Shown here one piece after another: positions 60,851-64,000 of a DNA stretch of 64,000 nucleotides. The stretch spans positions 1,829,001 through 1,893,000 of the forward strand of contig BSBK01002161.1 in assembly GCA_027943335.1 (NCBI GenBank), given 5' to 3'. Source of the DNA: Chamaecyparis obtusa (Eukaryota > Streptophyta > Pinopsida > Cupressales > Cupressaceae). Under the pieces are notes generated by a model. It did not search any database. It was not told the DNA's origin and saw only the letters and a program-made list of their open reading frames with translations. A program made the translations under genes and the position numbers. Within the stretch, counting starts at the first letter, position 1. Every line of letters begins with the position of its first letter.

Positions 60851-61500
60851 GCTCTTAGGCTATATTCTTTCAAAGAAAGGCATTGAAATAGATCTAGCTA
60901 AGGTCAAAGCTATCATGGAGATGCAACCTCTCAAGAATATCAGTCAAATGAGAACATTACAAGGGAGAGTACAATCTATTAGATGCTTCATATCTTAGCT
61001 AGCAGACATATCACAACCTTTCACAAAGACATTACATAAAGGTGTGACCTTTGCATGGAATGACGAATATGAAAAGAACTTTAACCATATCAAGAAATAT
61101 CTATCAAATCCTCCTATTTTGATGCCTCCTATTCAAGGGAAGCCATTGATCTTATATGTCTCCACAACAGATACATCACTAGGGGAATTACTAGCACAAC
61201 ATGATGAGAATAAAAAGGAAAGAACTATATACTATATCAGTAGAACATTGGTAGCATATGAGAATAACTATTCAATGATTGAGAAAGCTTGTCTAGTTGT
61301 GATCTTTGCATCATAGAAACTGAGACATTATATGTTAGCTCATACTACACATTTGGTGGCTAAGATTGATCCACTCAAGTACCTACTAAGCAAAGCGGCC
61401 CTCATAGGTAGACTAGCTAAATGGGTCATGCTATTAAGTTAATTTGACATCGAATATGTTGAAAGAAAAGCTATCAAAGGATAGGTAATTGTTGATCAAT
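60851..61500 (+). pseudogene. Element A RT end and first RNase H
   Basis: Continues in the shifted frame: QMRTLQGRVQSIRCFIS, stop, LADISQPFTKTLHKG, then RNase H LILYVSTTDTSLGELLAQHD and YYISRTLVAYENNYSMIEKA. Stops at about 61314, 61440 and 61482. The RNase H retains an Asp (TTDTSLG) that C has lost. Confidence 0.83.
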
Positions 61501-62200
61501 TGGTTGATGCACCTTTGTTTGATGATACACCAATGCAAATGGAATTCCTAGATTCCTCTATCATGAACCTCTCTTCTAGAGCATGGAAGTTATTCTTTGA
61601 TGGCTCCTATACATAGAATGGATCTAGAGAAGGTATATTATTCATTACTCCTTAAGGATATTCAATCCCTAAGGCATTCAGAATCAAGTTTCCTTGCACA
61701 AACAATATTGGTGAATATGAAGCCCTTCTTAACGGCATGAAGATAGCAATTGAGTGGAGAGTAACATAACTGCACATTCATGGAGACTCACAACTTGTAA
61801 TACACCAAGTTAATGATGTGTATCAAATGAAAGATGGAAAGTTAATCCCATACAAGAGAATGGTTGATGATCTAAAGAAATATTTCATATATATCACATT
61901 TGAGCAAATACCTAGAAGAGAGAACAAGGCTGCCAATGCAATGGCAATGCTATCTACTTTGTTACAGCAGCCCAAACATGAGCTACACTATGAGTTCTTG
62001 GTGGAAGCACTATCTTATCCTACATATGATTCCCCTGAAACCTGCATGATCTGCATTGTTGTTGGTCATGATTCATCTTGATACAAAATCCTTTTCTCCT
62101 ATCTCCAAGACCAAATCATTCCCGATACCTTTAACCACCATGAGAAATGATACCTTATCCAAAATGCATCTCAATATGTCATCATTGGTCATGATCTATA
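61501..62200 (+). pseudogene. Element A archaeal-type RNase H
   Basis: Carries LFFDGSYT followed by a TAG at 61614 and NGSREGILFIT with a TAA at 61653. Then FPCTNNIGEYEALLNGMKIA, HIHGDSQLVIHQVNDVYQMK and MVDDLKKYFIYITFEQIP. Catalytic Asp, Glu and Asp positions are visible, but several stops divide it. A His-poor spacer leads to integrase. Confidence 0.83.
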
Positions 62201-63310
62201 CAAATGAGTTCTATATGGTACACTACTTAAATGTTTAGAATGGGAAGAGTCTCAATGTGCATTAGAGGAAGTCCATGAAGGTATATGTGGGCCATACTCT
62301 AACGGTTTAACACTAGCTCAAAAACTTATTAGGGTTGGGTACTATTGGCCTAAAATGGAAAAAGAGGCTATCAAGTTTGCTAAGAACTGTCAAAAGTATA
62401 AAGTACATGGAAACTTAATTCATGCATCAGGGAGAGATCTAATTCCCTTTACTACACAATGGACTTTTCACCAATGGGCATTTGATCTTATAGGATCCAT
62501 ACATCCTCATTCTTCTAATGGACATACCCATATAATCATAGCTACAAATTATTTCACAAAATGGGTAGAAGCCGTTCCTTTAACTCAAGTGACTGGCAAA
62601 CAAATTTCAATGTTCATCTTGAACTACATCATATGTTGGTATGGTATTCCACATTCTATAGTCATAGATAATGGTGGATAGTTCAAGAACAAAGACTTAG
62701 ATGATCTATGTGTCAAATTCAAGATTACGCAACATTGGTCATCAATCTACTATCCTCAAGGGAATGGACAAGCAGAGGCTTCAAACAAGAATCTATTGAA
62801 AATCTTGCACTGAACAAATAATAAAATAGGAAGAGACTGGCATCTCATGATCAATACAACTCTCTGGGCCTACATAACAAGTATCAGAACACCCACTAGG
62901 GCTACACCATTTTCTTTGGTTTATGGGTCTGAAGTGGTACTACCTATTGAGGTCGAAATCCCATTACTAAGAATTAGAATGTATGGTCTAGTAACTGATG
63001 ATGACTACATAGTGTCTAGGTTGCAAGAACTTGAACTACTAGATGAGCACAAAAAAGCAGCGTATGATCATCTCAGAGTATATCAGAAGAGAATTTCTAG
63101 AGGTTACAACAAGAAAGTTAGACATAGAGAATTTCAGGTTGGCGATCTACTCTTGAGAGAGAATTCTAAAAATCAATCACATAGAGAATGCAAGGGGAAG
63201 TTTGAACCCAACTAGCTAGGTCCCTTTGTTATCACTGCTACTTTTGGCTCTAGAGCCTATCAACTCTCAATGACCAAAGGAGAACAGTTCTAAGAACTAA
63301 TCAACATTCT
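62201..63310 (+). pseudogene. Element A integrase
   Basis: Zinc-binding start ALEEVHEGICGPYSNGLTLA and GYYWPKMEKEAIKFAKNCQK; the second Cys is Tyr here (CQKYKVHG). Catalytic residues remain: WAFDLIGSIHPHSSNG (first Asp), SIVIDNGG followed by a TAG at 62679 (second Asp), YYPQGNGQAEASNKNLL (Glu). The C-terminal part reads PFSLVYGSEVVLPIEVEIPL, YQKRISRGYNKKVRHREFQV, then FEPN, a stop (62 codons short of the end of the C counterpart) and LGPFVITATFGSRAYQLSM. The D,D-35-E pattern would insert cDNA into chromatin, but this copy is broken. Confidence 0.87.
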
Positions 63311-64000
63311 CCATCTGAATAAATTCTATGCCTAAGGCATTCAATATTCAAAAATGTCCTGAAAAAATTATAAAAGTTAGAAAAAGTCCTAAAAAATGAA
63401 CATCTTGGTGAAAACCTAGCAAATAGGCACCTTGATGATTCCCCAAAAAATTGAAAAAATGAAAAATACAAAAAAATGAGAAAAATAAAAAGTGCCTTGG
63501 TGAAAACTTGGAAACAGGCATCTTGGTAACAAAAATTGAATCTCTGCCAAGATGGTGAAAACCTGGCAAACGGGTGCCACTTGTTTCAAAATGTTCCATC
63601 TATCAGTGCAATCTTGGTCTTTCCCAGCTTTCAGTCTTGCTTTAGTTTGTACATATCTCCCGGTTTGTTTCTACATTCCTATTTTCAATAAGTCAGTCTG
63701 TATGCCAATCAACAAAAGCGTTGGTATCCTATCAATGTTCAAACTTGGGGCCAATCAATGTCATATCCTATGGTCTCCAGTATACTTTAGACATGTCATA
63801 TCCAGTTAAAGTCCTTTGAAGCTACATTTGAGTCAGTCAATTAGTCTCCTCTCTAGAAAGGATTTTTGCATCTACAACAACGCAATCAAACATCAACACA
63901 AACTGAAAATAATCTATGCTTTTACATATTTTTATCTCCTTGTATACTTACTGATTCGTATTGAGATTTTTGCATATTGTGTCCTTTCGAGCTCTTTGAT
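63311..64000 (+). other. Element A 3' region, cut by the window end
   Basis: Non-coding. Aligns in reverse with 43720-44380 of element C. Contains the triplicated GTGAAAACCTGGCAAA motif (63405-63590). The polypurine tract and 3' LTR lie beyond the window. Confidence 0.8.
63405..63590 (+). repeat. Triplicated GTGAAAACCTGGCAAA motif, element A copy
   Basis: Three sense-strand copies: ggtgaaaacctagcaaatag near 63410, ggtgaaaacttggaaacagg near 63500 and ggtgaaaacctggcaaacgg near 63555. Each is followed or preceded by a ccttggt/tcttggt word. Confidence 0.75.

Larger units (their letters stand above)
32290..64000 (+). mobile_element. Element A: Tat-lineage Ty3/gypsy element, 5' end and most of the body, runs past the window
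   Basis: Plus-strand element. Its 5' LTR is 32290-32502 plus 37335-38371 (split by element B), followed by a primer-binding site at 38376, a leader, gag from 40614 (split by element C at 40768/56128), protease, G-patch-like segment, RT, two RNase H domains and integrase up to about 63300. The 3' LTR is beyond 64000. It is the same family as element C: LTRs, proteins and non-coding regions all align, in opposite orientation. Many premature stops and a 1-nt deletion in RT make it defective. Without B and C it would be about 11.5 kb to the window end. Confidence 0.93.

Overview
The window reads as nuclear DNA from a large, AT-rich, retrotransposon-dominated plant genome. No intact host gene, rRNA or tRNA gene was recognised. 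The evidence for a plant is several Ty3/gypsy elements with two RNase H domains (the plant Tat lineage), a plant mobile domain (PMD) reading frame, Ty1/copia and TRIM elements primed by tRNA-iMet, and widespread C-to-T decay. The species cannot be named from sequence alone; a conifer-like or other giant seed-plant genome is only a guess.

Layout. (1) 1-3261 is unassigned flank. (2) Element D, 3267-24409, minus strand, is a 21.1 kb Tat-type gypsy element bounded by a perfect 5-bp target duplication (GTCAC). It carries a broken gag-pol, an antisense PMD cassette between pol and its 3' LTR, a 3,977-bp LTR-like insertion (E, TSD TGATC) inside its integrase, and a 337-bp TRIM (TSD ATTAC) in its leader. 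(3) 24415-32289 is flank holding a second PMD scrap and a decayed, unrecognised minus-strand coding region whose 5' part is cut off by element A. (4) Element A, 32290 to beyond the window end, plus strand, is a Tat gypsy element. (5) Element B, 32503-37329, minus strand, is a non-autonomous copia element inside A's 5' LTR (TSD CTATT). (6) Element C, 40774-56127, minus strand, is a complete close relative of A inserted head-on into A's gag (TSD CATAC). A resumes at 56128 and runs off the end of the window.

The elements work as a nest of parasites, not as an operon. A, C and D encode the same order: gag with a CHHC-type knuckle, aspartic protease with a DGG motif, a G-patch-like segment, a linker, reverse transcriptase, RNase H, a second (archaeal-type) RNase H and integrase. 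All three have lost coding capacity in different ways. By eye the LTR pairs differ by about 7% (D), 2.7% (C) and 2.3% (B), so D is the oldest and B and C are recent.

The most unusual signals are the antisense PMD cassette in D; recurring short motifs built on TCGTACGA/TCATACGA in the leaders of A, C and D and again in front of the PMD frame; a thrice-repeated motif downstream of integrase in all three elements; and the TRIM.
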